64,000 bases of DNA, taken from the NCBI GenBank assembly GCA_022824225.1, contig JAJEAH010000053.1, forward strand, positions 1-64,000, read 5' to 3'. The stretch's first letter is position 1, and each line of letters starts with the position of its first letter. The stretch comes from Chloroflexota bacterium. GTDB taxonomy: Bacteria > Chloroflexota > UBA11872 > VXOZ01. The translations under genes were made by a program, and so were the position numbers. The notes beneath the pieces are model-generated. The model did no database searches, had not been told where the DNA came from, and saw only the letters and a program-made list of their open reading frames with translations. Below are positions 55,231 to 64,000 of the stretch, one piece after another.

Positions 55231-55765
55231 AGTGTACGCGCTCCTTGCTACGTTGGCCTGGTGAATTCTGTTCGGATACGTCTTCTTGGGTTCGCGCTGA
55301 GTCTATCGCGGCGCCTTGCATTATGCTTGCCGGTGTCGCGGAAAGCTGACGTTACGGCGACTTGCCGTTTCCGGTGATCTCTTTGCTATAGGCCGGTGTT
55401 CCTTTGGTGAATGGGCAGGTTTCGCTTCCTAACCCCGCCGCCGTTCACCCTTCGACTGTGCTCAGGACGAACGGATTGGGGACTGACTGTGCTCAGGGCG
55501 AACGGATTGGTGACTGACGGTGCTCAGGGCGGAACTCTAGTCTATGGCGGAACTCTAGCCTATGGCCAAACTCTAGCCTATGGCTAAACTCAATCACAAA
55601 CACCCATAGCCGTTCGTGCTGAGCGCTGCGACACGCTCAGTACAGGCTTGTCGCAGCACCACCTATTGGAGTCAATGTTCTCACACGCCCAGCCTTTCTC
55701 ACCCTTCAACTGTGCGCAGAGCTTGCCCCGTGCATGGTACGGGGACGAGCGGCAGTCCCATCCGT
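55231..55765. repeat. 31-bp and 18-bp tandem repeats
   Basis: Two 31-bp units (55455-55485 and 55486-55516) share GTGCTCAGG.CGAACGGATTGG; a hybrid unit at 55517-55547 leads into 18-bp units (55548-55565, 55566-55583) sharing AACTCTAGCCTATGG. The array sits between the aldolase and mannonate dehydratase genes. No gene is seen. Confidence 0.8.
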
Positions 55766-56761
55766 TCACGCGCTTGCCAGGCCTTGCAGCAGGGCCCGCA
55801 CGTAGCCGACCGAATAGGCAATATACTGCCGGCCGTGGGCGGTGTCGCCGGTCAGTTTCATCACGTGGTCGAAGTCAATGACACCCTGGTAGTTTACCCC
55901 ATGCAGGGCTGCGACGACGTCTTGCATGCGCATGTCGCCCTCGTCCAGGAAGACCTCTTCGTACGCGCCGTTCGCGGGCAGCGTGCCGCGCACGTTGCGG
56001 AAGTGCACGTGCACGATCTTGCCCTGGCCGCCAAAGTGGCGAATGCCGGCAAGCACGTCTTCACCGGACTCATAGCGGGTGCCGACGCAGAACGTCATGG
56101 TGTTGTGCGCGCTGGGGACCTCGCTGAAGAGCCGGTCGAAATCGGTGAAGCGGCAGAGGATTTGCGGATTGCCGTACATGCGGGGCAGGGGTGGATCGTT
56201 GCCGTGCATGGCGACCGCGATGCCGGCCCGCTCCGCCGCGGGCACGACCTGCCGGTACGTGAGGATCAGGTTCTCCCACAGTTGGTCGGCGGTAACGGTG
56301 AACCGCGGTTCAGCCTGCGCCGCCTCCGCCGCGCTCAGTTCGAAGCGGTAGTACTGGTAGCCGCCGCGCCCTTGCGGCCAGGTGCGGCCCCCGGCGCCGT
56401 TGCCTCTGGCGTTGTCGGCCTGGAAGCACTGGACGCCAAACACCGGCACGTCGGCCTCCGCCAGCAGTTCGGCCATCGCGCACAGGTTGTCGCGCTGCTG
56501 GGCCGCGTTGGGACCGCCAATCAAGGCGTCGAGGTGTTGCGAATTTCGGGCGTTGGCTCGTTCGATGCGCAGTCCGGCCCCCGCAAAACGCTGCACGAGT
56601 TCGTGCAAGGCCTCCCGCGTAAAGCAGCCGGTCTCGTCGTATCCCGTCACCATTCCCAGTTCGACGTCGATGTAGTCCACGCCGATCTGCTTGAGGAACC
56701 GCAGGTGGTCCTCGCCCTCCTGTTCCAGCGTCTGCCGGGAAGCACGGACCCCGATTCGCAT
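55766..56761 (-). CDS. uxuA: Mannonate dehydratase (UxuA-like)
   Basis: A 331-residue enzyme of the UxuA family, expected to convert D-mannonate to 2-keto-3-deoxy-gluconate in hexuronate breakdown. The metal-binding signature MHGNDPPLP, the FCVGT motif and the HVHFRNVRGTLP..YEE.FLDEGDM segment are all present. The first residues (MRIGVRASRQTLEQEGE) look like a true start. Length is slightly shorter than the E. coli enzyme (about 390 residues), similar to the short UxuA group. It lies with the HpcH aldolase, oxidoreductases and an MFS transporter on the same strand, which fits a uronate/glucuronate-type pathway. Confidence 0.9.
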   Translation of the reverse strand: MRIGVRASRQTLEQEGEDHLRFLKQIGVDYIDVELGMVTGYDETGCFTREALHELVQRFAGAGLRIERANARNSQHLDALIGGPNAAQQRDNLCAMAELLAEADVPVFGVQCFQADNARGNGAGGRTWPQGRGGYQYYRFELSAAEAAQAEPRFTVTADQLWENLILTYRQVVPAAERAGIAVAMHGNDPPLPRMYGNPQILCRFTDFDRLFSEVPSAHNTMTFCVGTRYESGEDVLAGIRHFGGQGKIVHVHFRNVRGTLPANGAYEEVFLDEGDMRMQDVVAALHGVNYQGVIDFDHVMKLTGDTAHGRQYIAYSVGYVRALLQGLASA

Positions 56762-56887
56762 TGGAAAACACTCCTTTGCTCGGCTGCTCGTATCTGTGCG
56801 CGGCCACGTGCCCCGCGATCGCGCTTTCGTGTCTGATTGCCTTTGCCGTGTATGCTACACCGAAAGCGCGGCGTCGGCACCGGCGGC

Positions 56888-58171
56888 CTAGGCCGTCCCG
56901 CGCGGCTTGCCCTTGATGAGAACCAGCGCGACTACAGCCGCCAACACGGAGACGAAGCCCGAAAGTATGAAGGCGCCGTTCAGGCCCAGGGCATCGGCCA
57001 CCGCGCCGGCCGTCATGGGGCCCAAGAACATGCCGATGGCATACACGGCTTGAAAAACTCCCATGGCCGTGGCCCGGTCTTCGCTCGCGATCTCGCGAAT
57101 GCTGAGTCCCATCAGCAACGGATAGACGATGCCGCGCCCGATGCCGTTCACGCCTTGCGAGGCCGCCAGCAGCGGCACGTCGGCAATGAGCGGCACCACG
57201 AACGTGGTGGCGGCCATGATGATCATGCCGGCAAAGACCGCCCAGTTGTCGCCGAGCCGCTGCGCGAAACGATGATTGACGAGGGAGGCCAGCGTGTACG
57301 GCACCAGGGAGACGACGCCAATGATGCCCAGGGTGAATTTGCTCGCGCCCAGGTCGTCGGCATAGAGCGGAATGAAGCTGAAGGTTGTCGCCCAGAACGC
57401 GTAGTGGTTGAGCGCCGTGACCGAGGCCACGATTACCAGCGCCGGATGGGTCATCACCCGCCAGACCTGGCCCAGCGTCGGCGGCGCGCGCGTGACGCGC
57501 TGTTCCTTGATGGGTACGGTGGACACCAAACCGATGAGGGCCAGCCCCGCCCCGGCGTAGAACGTCGCCACCATGCCCCAGGATTCGGCAATCTGGCCGC
57601 CGGCGAGGTGGACGACGATGAGAGAAACACCGTTGATGGCCGACATGATGCCCATGGCTTTGGGCGTCTCGTCGGCGGGAAAGTAACTGGCGTAGAGCAC
57701 GGTGAACGCCACCCACGTGGCGGCGCTAATGCCCAGCACGCCCCGGAACACCGCCAAGTACGTGGCCGTGGGCGCCAGCGCCAACCCCAGACAGCCCACG
57801 ATGTTGAAGAAGTGCCCCGCGTAGAGAAACGGCAGCCGCCGGCCCCAACGGTCGGACAAGAGTCCCAGCGGAATGCGCAACACCATCTGCACCAGGCCGT
57901 ACGCGCCCACCACGATGCCGACCAGCGTGAAGGTCGCTCCCAGAGATTCCGCATAGACCGAGAGGATCGGCGAATAGACGTACAGCGCGCCCCAATAGAG
58001 AAACGTGCCGACGTAGAATGCCCAGATGGTCAGCCGGTCGGGGCGGTGGTGCGTACTCGTGGTCGGCGAACCACCGGCTCGTGATCCGGAAGTTCCGGAG
58101 CCGGTGGCTTGGGGCTGGGTTGTGGGGCTAGGCTGGTTTGTAGACACAGATTTGTTTACCGCTTTCTTCAC
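56888..58171 (-). CDS. MFS transporter
   Basis: A 427-residue major facilitator with 12 hydrophobic segments. Residues 1-45 are a polar Ser/Thr/Pro-rich tail. Two characteristic loops are visible: LSDRWGRRLPFL between segments 2 and 3, and a similar one in the second half (VNHRFAQRLGDN). The GTG start has no good ribosome site, so the exact N-terminus is uncertain. It probably moves a sugar acid or small organic solute, given the adjacent mannonate dehydratase, but the substrate is not evident. Confidence 0.88.
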   Translation of the reverse strand: MKKAVNKSVSTNQPSPTTQPQATGSGTSGSRAGGSPTTSTHHRPDRLTIWAFYVGTFLYWGALYVYSPILSVYAESLGATFTLVGIVVGAYGLVQMVLRIPLGLLSDRWGRRLPFLYAGHFFNIVGCLGLALAPTATYLAVFRGVLGISAATWVAFTVLYASYFPADETPKAMGIMSAINGVSLIVVHLAGGQIAESWGMVATFYAGAGLALIGLVSTVPIKEQRVTRAPPTLGQVWRVMTHPALVIVASVTALNHYAFWATTFSFIPLYADDLGASKFTLGIIGVVSLVPYTLASLVNHRFAQRLGDNWAVFAGMIIMAATTFVVPLIADVPLLAASQGVNGIGRGIVYPLLMGLSIREIASEDRATAMGVFQAVYAIGMFLGPMTAGAVADALGLNGAFILSGFVSVLAAVVALVLIKGKPRGTA

Positions 58172-58261
58172 CTATTGTGATGCGGTGAGTGGGAAAAGTG
58201 CAATTGATCTCGTCTGGTACACTGGAGTTACGCAAAGGCGGGACACAGAGAAGGGGGACCA

Positions 58262-58459
58262 ATGGGTACACAGCCAGAGGCTCGCAACCAAGAACCCGAG
58301 CGCCCCAAGATCTACGTAACGGACAAGGGCGCGCGCTACGTTGACGCGAACGAATTAATGCGCAGCAAACGAGGCCGGGCTGCAGTTAAGGCCGCTGCCA
58401 AAATTCCTGTCGCAAAGGCAAACCGGAAGGCGCGCAGAGACAACTCGTCCCAAACCTAG
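58262..58459 (+). CDS. Small basic hypothetical protein
   Basis: A 65-residue, Lys/Arg-rich protein (for example KAAAKIPVAKANRKARRD). AAGGGGG precedes the ATG at a fitting distance, and the next gene starts 3 bp after its stop, so I believe it is expressed. No domain is recognised. Its basic character could mean nucleic-acid or membrane-surface binding. It is read divergently from the MFS gene. Confidence 0.6.
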   Translation: MGTQPEARNQEPERPKIYVTDKGARYVDANELMRSKRGRAAVKAAAKIPVAKANRKARRDNSSQT

Positions 58460-58461
58460 CC

Positions 58462-59151
58462 ATGCTCGAGATCGGCGAGGCGCTCATTCCCATTCTCGCA
58501 GGTTACTGGGTGTTGACGCGTCTGCACTACACGCATTACGGCATCGTTCGCGATTCCGGCTACCACCTCTTCTTCAAGTCCGCTATCGTTGGCACAGCAC
58601 TGTTCATCGGCGCGCACCTCCTCATCGTTCTCCTCTCGCCTGCTTTGGCGCCAATTGCGGAAGCGTGGCGGCTGCAGGCCTTCGTCCCCTTCTCGCCTTT
58701 GCCTACAACAGTAGCCATACTGGGCATCATCGTCCCGGTTCTCGGTAACCGGCTCTATGGCAAGGAGCGAGCGGCAGCACACGCGGCCCTGAGGGATGGC
58801 GATCTGGTCGAACTCTTGATTGCGGAATCAATCGAGGATCAGAAGTTAGTGGGGATAACGCTGAAGAACCGAAAGTCATACATAGGCCTGGGGATCGTCA
58901 GCAGCATTGAAACGGTCGACAAAGACAAAGCTGACATTGAAATCCTACCCATCGCCAGCGGCTTTCGCGACAAACACACACAAGAATTGGTTATCACCGA
59001 AAACTATGCAGAGGTGTTTGCGGAGCTCAGCTATGGGGAATACGACGACTTTTGCATCGTCTTGCCCATGTCTGAGGTAGTTTCCGCCCGCATCTTCAAC
59101 CCAGAGGCGTATACGCACTTTCAGGAAAGCAAAGCGGTCTCACCGCTCTAG
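58462..59151 (+). CDS. Unrecognised membrane protein with cytoplasmic C-terminal domain
   Basis: A 229-residue protein. Three hydrophobic segments are likely at about residues 5-20, 38-60 and 75-95, followed by a soluble domain of about 130 residues (DGDLVELLIAESIEDQKLVGITLKNRK, then KADIEILPIASGFRDKHTQELVITENY). The ATG lies 2 bp after the stop of the small basic gene and lacks its own ribosome site, so it is probably translationally coupled. No family is recognised. The C-terminal part has the feel of a small beta-rich sensor or regulatory domain, but this is speculative. Confidence 0.62.
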   Translation: MLEIGEALIPILAGYWVLTRLHYTHYGIVRDSGYHLFFKSAIVGTALFIGAHLLIVLLSPALAPIAEAWRLQAFVPFSPLPTTVAILGIIVPVLGNRLYGKERAAAHAALRDGDLVELLIAESIEDQKLVGITLKNRKSYIGLGIVSSIETVDKDKADIEILPIASGFRDKHTQELVITENYAEVFAELSYGEYDDFCIVLPMSEVVSARIFNPEAYTHFQESKAVSPL

Positions 59152-59261
59152 CTGGCGGTTGCCAGCATGCGCGCGAGAGTCTTAGGCCGCACGCATGCTG
59201 ATCCTACGAGCATTACGCAATGCACGCTAATGGGAATGGTCGTTCTATCAGGGCGTCCCGC

Positions 59262-62192
59262 TCATCCAAGCTCTATGCGCACGCCCTCCACCCCGAAGGG
59301 CACGAAGGTGTAGTCGTCCTTCCAGTTCAGCCAGTCCGAGAAGCTGGCGGGGGAGACTGCCAGGAGCTCGCCGTCGCGGTGGTGGTGGGGGCCGAGCAAG
59401 TTGTGGAGCGAGCCGACAAGTTCCACTTCCAGCGTATTCGTGCCCTCAACGAGTAGGCCCGACACATCGAGCTCATGCGGCCGCCACGCCACCGTGCCGG
59501 CCGGCTTGCCGTTGATGCGCACCAGCGTAACCGTAGCGTGCAGGCCCGCGAAAGCCAGCACGGCGGCGCCGTTCGCGCGGGGCGCATGCACCTCCTGTGT
59601 CAGGCGCACGCTGCCCACGAAGAAGGGCAGCCCTTGCGGCGTGAGATCGCCCGCATTGGCCTGGGTCGGCGCGGCGACCAGCCGGAAGCCGTCCTCGGCT
59701 TGCGCAACGCCAAAGTGGCCGATGACGTAGCACGCCTCGATCTCCGTATCCAGGCCGGAAACGCCCTCCAGCGTGATCGTGTTCGCGCCGGGCCTGGCGA
59801 GCGCGCCGATGGGAATGCGCCGGAACGTGGTATCCACCCAGTAGCCGTCGTCGGGATTGTGCCGCACCGCCGTCCCGTTCACCGCAATGCGGAATTCATC
59901 GGGACGTTCCAGCGCCAAGGTAAGATCTGACTGCGCCGGCAAGTCTGAGGTGAACGTGTATTGCAGCGCGAACGGCACACCGGTTCCCGCCGCTCGCACC
60001 TGCTGCCAAGCTCTCAGGTGCGGGGCCGCATCCTGCCAGCCGCCGTCGCCGATGCGGTAGGCGCAGTAGTCCAACGTGAGGGCGTTGGGACTCAGGAGTT
60101 CCAACTGCCAGCTCTCGCCCACGTCGATGGTCTGTGTGCATTCCGGGGCCGGACGCGCGCTGTGCGCCGCCGCGCCGGCCGCGCCGACGAGCAAATACGA
60201 ACCCACGGGCGCAAAGGGCAGCGTAACCGTGCTGGCCGTGCCGTTGTTCTGCGCCGTGGACGCGTGCACCTGTCCGGTAGCCGCGTCCCATATCTGCCAC
60301 GCGCCCGCGGCGGGCAAGCGCACGGCGTAGTCGCCGCCGAGGTCTTGGCTGGTGTTCGCCAGGAAGACAACCTGTTCAGCGCCGTTGCGCCGCAGGTGGT
60401 ACCAGACGTGGGGTACCTCGTCGCCGTCGCCGTTCGTCACCCGCACCGGCCGGTCGAGGTGGGGCGCCAGCGTGTCCGCCAGGGGGTCGTCTCCAAGCGT
60501 TAGCGTTTCTCTGGCGGCGATCAGGGCCGTCAGGGCTTCGTCTTCCGCGCCTTCCACCAAGGTCGGCTTCTCATCGCAGAAGAACACCTGTCCGCCCGCG
60601 GCCCGGAAGGCCTGGAGCAACGCTACCGTCGAACTCGCCAGCGTGATGCTCGGCGGCACGATGACGACCCGGTAGCGCATCCGGCCGACGGTGAGGCAGC
60701 CGTCTTCCACCCGGGCATGCCGGGCCATGAGGGATTCATCCCCAAAGTGGTAGTCGAAGTGCTCCTCCAAGAGCCGCGTGGATAGCGCCGCCCACCGGTC
60801 GTTGAGCGCTTGCGCGGCGTGGGTGTTCTGCGGCCGGAAGAGCGACCACGCGCTGCCGATGGGATGCACCACCAGCAGGTCCACCACCCGTTCGCCCTGG
60901 CTGAGGGCGTATGACACGCGGGCGTGGTAGTCGTCGATGAGGGCGTTATGCGGCCACCACGGCTGCTGGTAGAAGATGTCCGGCGGGTAGTCTCGCTTGC
61001 GCGCGCCGCGCAGCGTGTATGACGAGAGATGCGGGTTCAGGAAGTTTATGCCCAGCACGCTCTGCCAATCGCCTATCCACTTACGCCCCTCAAACGAAAG
61101 GTCCTGCCCGGCGCAGCCGTACGTCTCCGAGAGCGCGCGCTCCTTGCCAAGCTGGCAGACCACGCTATCCAATTGCTTGGGCGTGACCACGTTGGCAATG
61201 TTGCGCTGCAGGTGGTCGATGCCCGGATAGTGCATGTACTCGTAGTGGGGCATGATGGCGCCGGATACGGGTATCTGCTGCTGCAAGGTGTCCTCAGCCA
61301 GATAGTGTCCGGTGAGCTTGAGGCCGTTCGCGTCGCACCACTCGTACAATTGCTTGGAGTACGCCTCGACGAACTGCTCCGTAATGGCGCGCCAGTAGTG
61401 GTACCGCACCCGCCGGTAGTCGCCGGTATCGTAGAAGAGCGACGGCAGGTGCGGGATCAGGTCGTAGCCAAACTTCTGCTGGAAGATGCCGGCAAAGCCT
61501 TTGGTCCACGGCACGGACAGCGCCGGGTGCTCCTGATGGAATGAGCAGATATTCGGCTCGTCGGTAAAGATGCCGGGCACCACGCCGCCAAAGTCCTCGC
61601 CAACGACCTCTTGGTAGGCCGCGTAGGTGTTTTGGATGAACTCCTGCACGGCGGCCACGCTGAGTTGATCGCTGTAGGCCGCGCCATTGAACCACTCGCT
61701 GCCCAGCGGCGAGATCCACTCGAAGAATTGCAGATAGACCAGGTGGGACTCAGGTTGCTGCGCCTGCACCGGCCGCACGTCGGTGAGCACGTCGTCCTGC
61801 AAGCGGCCGGCAAAGATAGCGGTATTTTCGGCAATGTCGTCATAGCGGTTCACGACCCGGCACGCCATGACGCGCATGCGAAAGTCGGGGTCCTTGAGGG
61901 GCGTCATGCCGCCGGCAAAGCCGCTGGGCCACTTGTCTTCATCGTAGAGCCAGGCGTGCATGCCCCGTTTGCGGGCTTCTTCCACACACGTGCGCACGCG
62001 GTCCATCCACACGTCCGTCATGTAGGGCGTTTCCAGCCCCAGGCGCGAATGCATGAAGAACCCGCCCCAGCCGGCCTTCTCCATCTCTTCGATCTGCCGC
62101 ACCAACTCGTCGTCTTCCAACCAGTCGTTCCACGACCAAAACGGCGCGGCGCGAAATTCAACCCCAGGATTGCGAAAGGTCTCTCTATCCAT
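59262..62192 (-). CDS. Large glycoside hydrolase, GH106-like (rhamnosidase-type)
   Basis: A 976-residue protein. The ATG of MDRETFRNPG has GGAGG nine bases upstream. The opening APFWSWNDWLEDDELVRQIEEM-type block, GGFFMHSRLGLETPYM, and IFTDEPN resemble large clostridial/Chloroflexi GH106-like alpha-L-rhamnosidases. Two beta-domains follow, the last a galactose-binding-like fold with LRINGKPAGTV-type and LEVELVGSLHNLLGPHH segments. No signal peptide is seen, so it may act on imported oligosaccharide. The family call is from pattern resemblance and may be a sister group. It fits the surrounding carbohydrate genes. Confidence 0.8.
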   Translation of the reverse strand: MDRETFRNPGVEFRAAPFWSWNDWLEDDELVRQIEEMEKAGWGGFFMHSRLGLETPYMTDVWMDRVRTCVEEARKRGMHAWLYDEDKWPSGFAGGMTPLKDPDFRMRVMACRVVNRYDDIAENTAIFAGRLQDDVLTDVRPVQAQQPESHLVYLQFFEWISPLGSEWFNGAAYSDQLSVAAVQEFIQNTYAAYQEVVGEDFGGVVPGIFTDEPNICSFHQEHPALSVPWTKGFAGIFQQKFGYDLIPHLPSLFYDTGDYRRVRYHYWRAITEQFVEAYSKQLYEWCDANGLKLTGHYLAEDTLQQQIPVSGAIMPHYEYMHYPGIDHLQRNIANVVTPKQLDSVVCQLGKERALSETYGCAGQDLSFEGRKWIGDWQSVLGINFLNPHLSSYTLRGARKRDYPPDIFYQQPWWPHNALIDDYHARVSYALSQGERVVDLLVVHPIGSAWSLFRPQNTHAAQALNDRWAALSTRLLEEHFDYHFGDESLMARHARVEDGCLTVGRMRYRVVIVPPSITLASSTVALLQAFRAAGGQVFFCDEKPTLVEGAEDEALTALIAARETLTLGDDPLADTLAPHLDRPVRVTNGDGDEVPHVWYHLRRNGAEQVVFLANTSQDLGGDYAVRLPAAGAWQIWDAATGQVHASTAQNNGTASTVTLPFAPVGSYLLVGAAGAAAHSARPAPECTQTIDVGESWQLELLSPNALTLDYCAYRIGDGGWQDAAPHLRAWQQVRAAGTGVPFALQYTFTSDLPAQSDLTLALERPDEFRIAVNGTAVRHNPDDGYWVDTTFRRIPIGALARPGANTITLEGVSGLDTEIEACYVIGHFGVAQAEDGFRLVAAPTQANAGDLTPQGLPFFVGSVRLTQEVHAPRANGAAVLAFAGLHATVTLVRINGKPAGTVAWRPHELDVSGLLVEGTNTLEVELVGSLHNLLGPHHHRDGELLAVSPASFSDWLNWKDDYTFVPFGVEGVRIELG

Positions 62193-62394
62193 CACAGAAG
62201 CCTCCAAAGGCGTTGCACGCAAAGCAGATTGGCACGTCTGTTGGCTGCATTGTACTCAGGCATACCGGGCAGGGACAAGCTGCGCAAATGCGCAAAAGAG
62301 CACTGCTCGGGAGCGGGAAGAGGCAGCAAGGGCTATGGAAACAAGCAATTGAGGTGAGGCAATGGAAAGTGCCTTGCTACCTTAAGAGCGCTAG

Positions 62395-63423
62395 CTAACG
62401 GAGACTGGAAAACGAACGCTCCCCAATTGTGCGAGCCAACTGCAGAAAGTCCCTCTGGGCATCGACAGCAGCGCCTGCATGGCCGCCGATTGCGCCATCT
62501 GCGGGCTTGAGTTTGAAGATTGGCTTACGGGCCTCTTGAGCCATGGGAACAAGGCTACGATAGTGTTTGACAGTGGCTAGAGAGTTTTCATCATCATCTG
62601 GTGTGGTTGGGTACGGGCCCTGAGTCTTATCTAGTAAGTTCTCTGCATATACTCTCGGCATCCTGTTTACCCACTTGTCGTACGCTTTTACAGGCCTTGA
62701 CAAACGAATGCTATGTTGTTGAACGACATAGCCGATTGGTTTCATATCTCCCTTGGGAAGTGCAAATGCCGGCTTATCCCAATTGACTCTTCGCTTTTGC
62801 CAGTCTTGCCGCCACGTCCGCAACGTAGGACCCAGGTTGCGAAGGCCTTGGAGAGAGAACAAGTCGGCCCCCAAAGGAACCACCACATAGTCGGTTGCAA
62901 TTAGGGCAGAGCGGTTAATGGCACCAAGGTTTGGCCCAACATCCGCCAGGATGACTGTAGCACCCATAGCCTCGGCACCCATTTGCATGATGGTCGAGAA
63001 CGCAGTCAGTATCCGAAATGATCTGTAAAGTTCGCTTGAACCAAGCGCATTTGGCCACTCAGAGGATAGGATGTCCTCGAAGCCCGCCAACGCCAAGTCT
63101 CCCGGCAATAAGCTCAGTCGAGACTCGCCCAACTGAGATTCGATGGGTTGTAGATTTGGTGGCTGCAAATCTCCGACGCGCATAAGCGGTTCCACACATT
63201 GAAAGATCGTATTTGCAGAAGAATCCGTGCCTTGATCACCGTCCCAAATGTTTTCCACCCGCTCGTCTTCAAGGAACATGCTCGTAAGGTTTGCCTGAGG
63301 ATCTAGGTCCGCCGCCAGCACACTGACACCCATATCGGCATACATCCACGCAAGATGATAGACAAGCGATGTCTTGCCAACGCCACCCTTGTTATTGAAG
63401 AAGGTGAGAACAGGCACACTCAC
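62395..63423 (-). CDS. ParA-family ATPase
   Basis: A 342-residue P-loop ATPase. Deviant Walker A is KGGVGKTS (near residue 12) and the ADLDPQANLT motif and ADVGPNLG Walker B follow. I choose the GTG start because GGAG is nine bases upstream; an earlier TTG overlaps that site. It is longer than minimal ParA proteins and has a Lys/Arg-rich C-terminal part. No parB partner or parS site was seen nearby. Base composition is lower than in the flanking carbohydrate genes, and it follows directly on a COG2865-type gene, so a mobile or defence role is as likely as DNA partition. Confidence 0.82.
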   Translation of the reverse strand: MSVPVLTFFNNKGGVGKTSLVYHLAWMYADMGVSVLAADLDPQANLTSMFLEDERVENIWDGDQGTDSSANTIFQCVEPLMRVGDLQPPNLQPIESQLGESRLSLLPGDLALAGFEDILSSEWPNALGSSELYRSFRILTAFSTIMQMGAEAMGATVILADVGPNLGAINRSALIATDYVVVPLGADLFSLQGLRNLGPTLRTWRQDWQKRRVNWDKPAFALPKGDMKPIGYVVQQHSIRLSRPVKAYDKWVNRMPRVYAENLLDKTQGPYPTTPDDDENSLATVKHYRSLVPMAQEARKPIFKLKPADGAIGGHAGAAVDAQRDFLQLARTIGERSFSSLR

Positions 63424-63439
63424 AGTACGCAACTCCTGA

Positions 63440-64000
63440 CTAGCCCTTACCCCAAATCGTCACGCAAACATGGTTTTCCGGGAATGCAATTTCCAGATCG
63501 GGATGACCGGCCTCTTGCAGGAGTTGGCGAGCCCGTGGAATGCCGTAGCCAAACCGCTGCACAAAGCCAAGTGTCTTCATGGCATCCGCCACGTTTGGAT
63601 TTCGGTAGTCAACTATGCCAAACGACCCAATATTTTCGGCTGTCACCGCGCCGTAGAGGCCACCGGGGCTCATCACCTCTATCCGATCGCTATACCAAAA
63701 CACTCTAACCGGCGAGTTAGTGCCTTCGTAAGTCCGATGCATGATGGCGTTGCGGGTGATTTGCTGTATAGCTGCATGGGGATAGAGGTTCGTCCTCTTC
63801 TCAATTGGCCCGGATATGATGTCAATAGCAGTCCGATTGTGCGCGACAAGCTTCTCATCGAGGTTCCGTACAATATCTGAGATTGTGCCTCGAAGTTCCC
63901 TATCGTCAATAATGTCGCTTGATACATCTGGTCCATCTAGTCTAAGGAATTGAACGTAGGCGCCTGGCAAGAAATCCTGGGGGTTCTTTCCGATAATTAA
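63440..64000 (-). CDS. COG2865-type (AlbA_2/RecG-like C-terminal) protein, 5' truncated by window edge
   Basis: The open frame continues through the right edge of the window, so only the last about 186 residues are seen. The visible part begins KNPQDFLPGAYVQFLR and has HAAIQQITRNAIMHRTYEG, a GHKL-like ATP-binding patch, then GYGIPRARQLLQEAGHPD, all typical of the C-terminal part of COG2865 proteins (putative transcription regulators with an AlbA_2/Schlafen-like N-terminal domain). The missing N-terminus decides the subfamily. The stop is 16 bp before the ParA gene in the same direction, so the two form an operon. Confidence 0.8.
   Translation of the reverse strand, partial: LIIGKNPQDFLPGAYVQFLRLDGPDVSSDIIDDRELRGTISDIVRNLDEKLVAHNRTAIDIISGPIEKRTNLYPHAAIQQITRNAIMHRTYEGTNSPVRVFWYSDRIEVMSPGGLYGAVTAENIGSFGIVDYRNPNVADAMKTLGFVQRFGYGIPRARQLLQEAGHPDLEIAFPENHVCVTIWGKG

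Overview
The window looks like a chromosomal segment of a GC-rich, free-living or host-associated bacterium, most likely a Chloroflexota lineage. This is inferred from the style of the lipoprotein solute-binding proteins (twin-arginine leader followed by an Ala/Glu/Pro-rich linker), the abundance of sulfatases, DUF3604, Gfo/Idh/MocA and HpcH-type enzymes, and a genome full of short palindromic and tandem repeats. No 16S rRNA is present, so the taxonomic call is tentative.

Layout. 0.6-12 kb (minus strand): three family-1 sugar-type solute-binding lipoproteins interleaved with two sulfatase-superfamily enzymes, with no ABC permeases or ATPase. A low-GC helicase-nuclease gene lies among them. 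12.6-16.8 kb: a membrane protein and a three-gene split glutamate-synthase-like operon (GlxB/GlxC/GlxD type). 17.1 kb: tRNA-Thr(TGT). 17.6-21.1 kb: a DUF3604 PHP-like enzyme and a PLP-dependent D-cysteine desulfhydrase/ACC-deaminase family enzyme. 21.4-26.8 kb: a defence-like block with a HigB toxin, a HigA-ImmA/IrrE antitoxin, a DUF1883-TIR protein and a type IIG restriction-modification enzyme. 26.8-28.5 kb: a 2-hydroxyacid dehydrogenase and a QueF homologue lacking the catalytic Cys. 29.2-31.9 kb: two paralogous, unrecognised exported proteins with their own promoter and terminators. 32.4-35.7 kb: rplJ and rplL, separated by a PdaC-like lipoprotein deacetylase. 36.8-46.3 kb: gnd, an SRPBCC protein, a cell-wall M23 peptidase/beta-propeller lipoprotein pair, an unknown protein, hflX and a histone-deacetylase-family amidohydrolase. 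47-51 kb: pstSCAB phosphate transporter. 51.8-62.2 kb: a carbohydrate/acid-sugar catabolic set (two Gfo/Idh/MocA oxidoreductases, HpcH/HpaI aldolase, mannonate dehydratase, MFS transporter, large GH106-like glycosidase) with a small unknown membrane pair. 62.4-64 kb: ParA-type ATPase and the 3' part of a COG2865-type gene.

The most striking theme is loss of catalytic Cys in three recognisable enzyme families: a class II glutaminase subunit (Cys to Tyr, plus Asn to Thr), a QueF homologue (Cys to Asp) and a sulfatase-fold enzyme (formylglycine Cys to Thr). The FMN subunit of the glutamate-synthase-like complex also lacks the iron-sulfur Cys cluster. These suggest changed chemistry rather than random decay, because all four proteins are otherwise full length with intact surrounding motifs.

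Intergenic DNA is unusually repeat rich: 28-bp perfect palindromes with constant arms and exchanged cores, 16-, 21-, 22-, 26-, 27- and 60-bp tandem arrays, and a dispersed repeat of about 250-330 bp present twice. Coordinates, reading frames and motifs were read directly from the sequence. Family assignments come from recalled motifs and were not database-checked.
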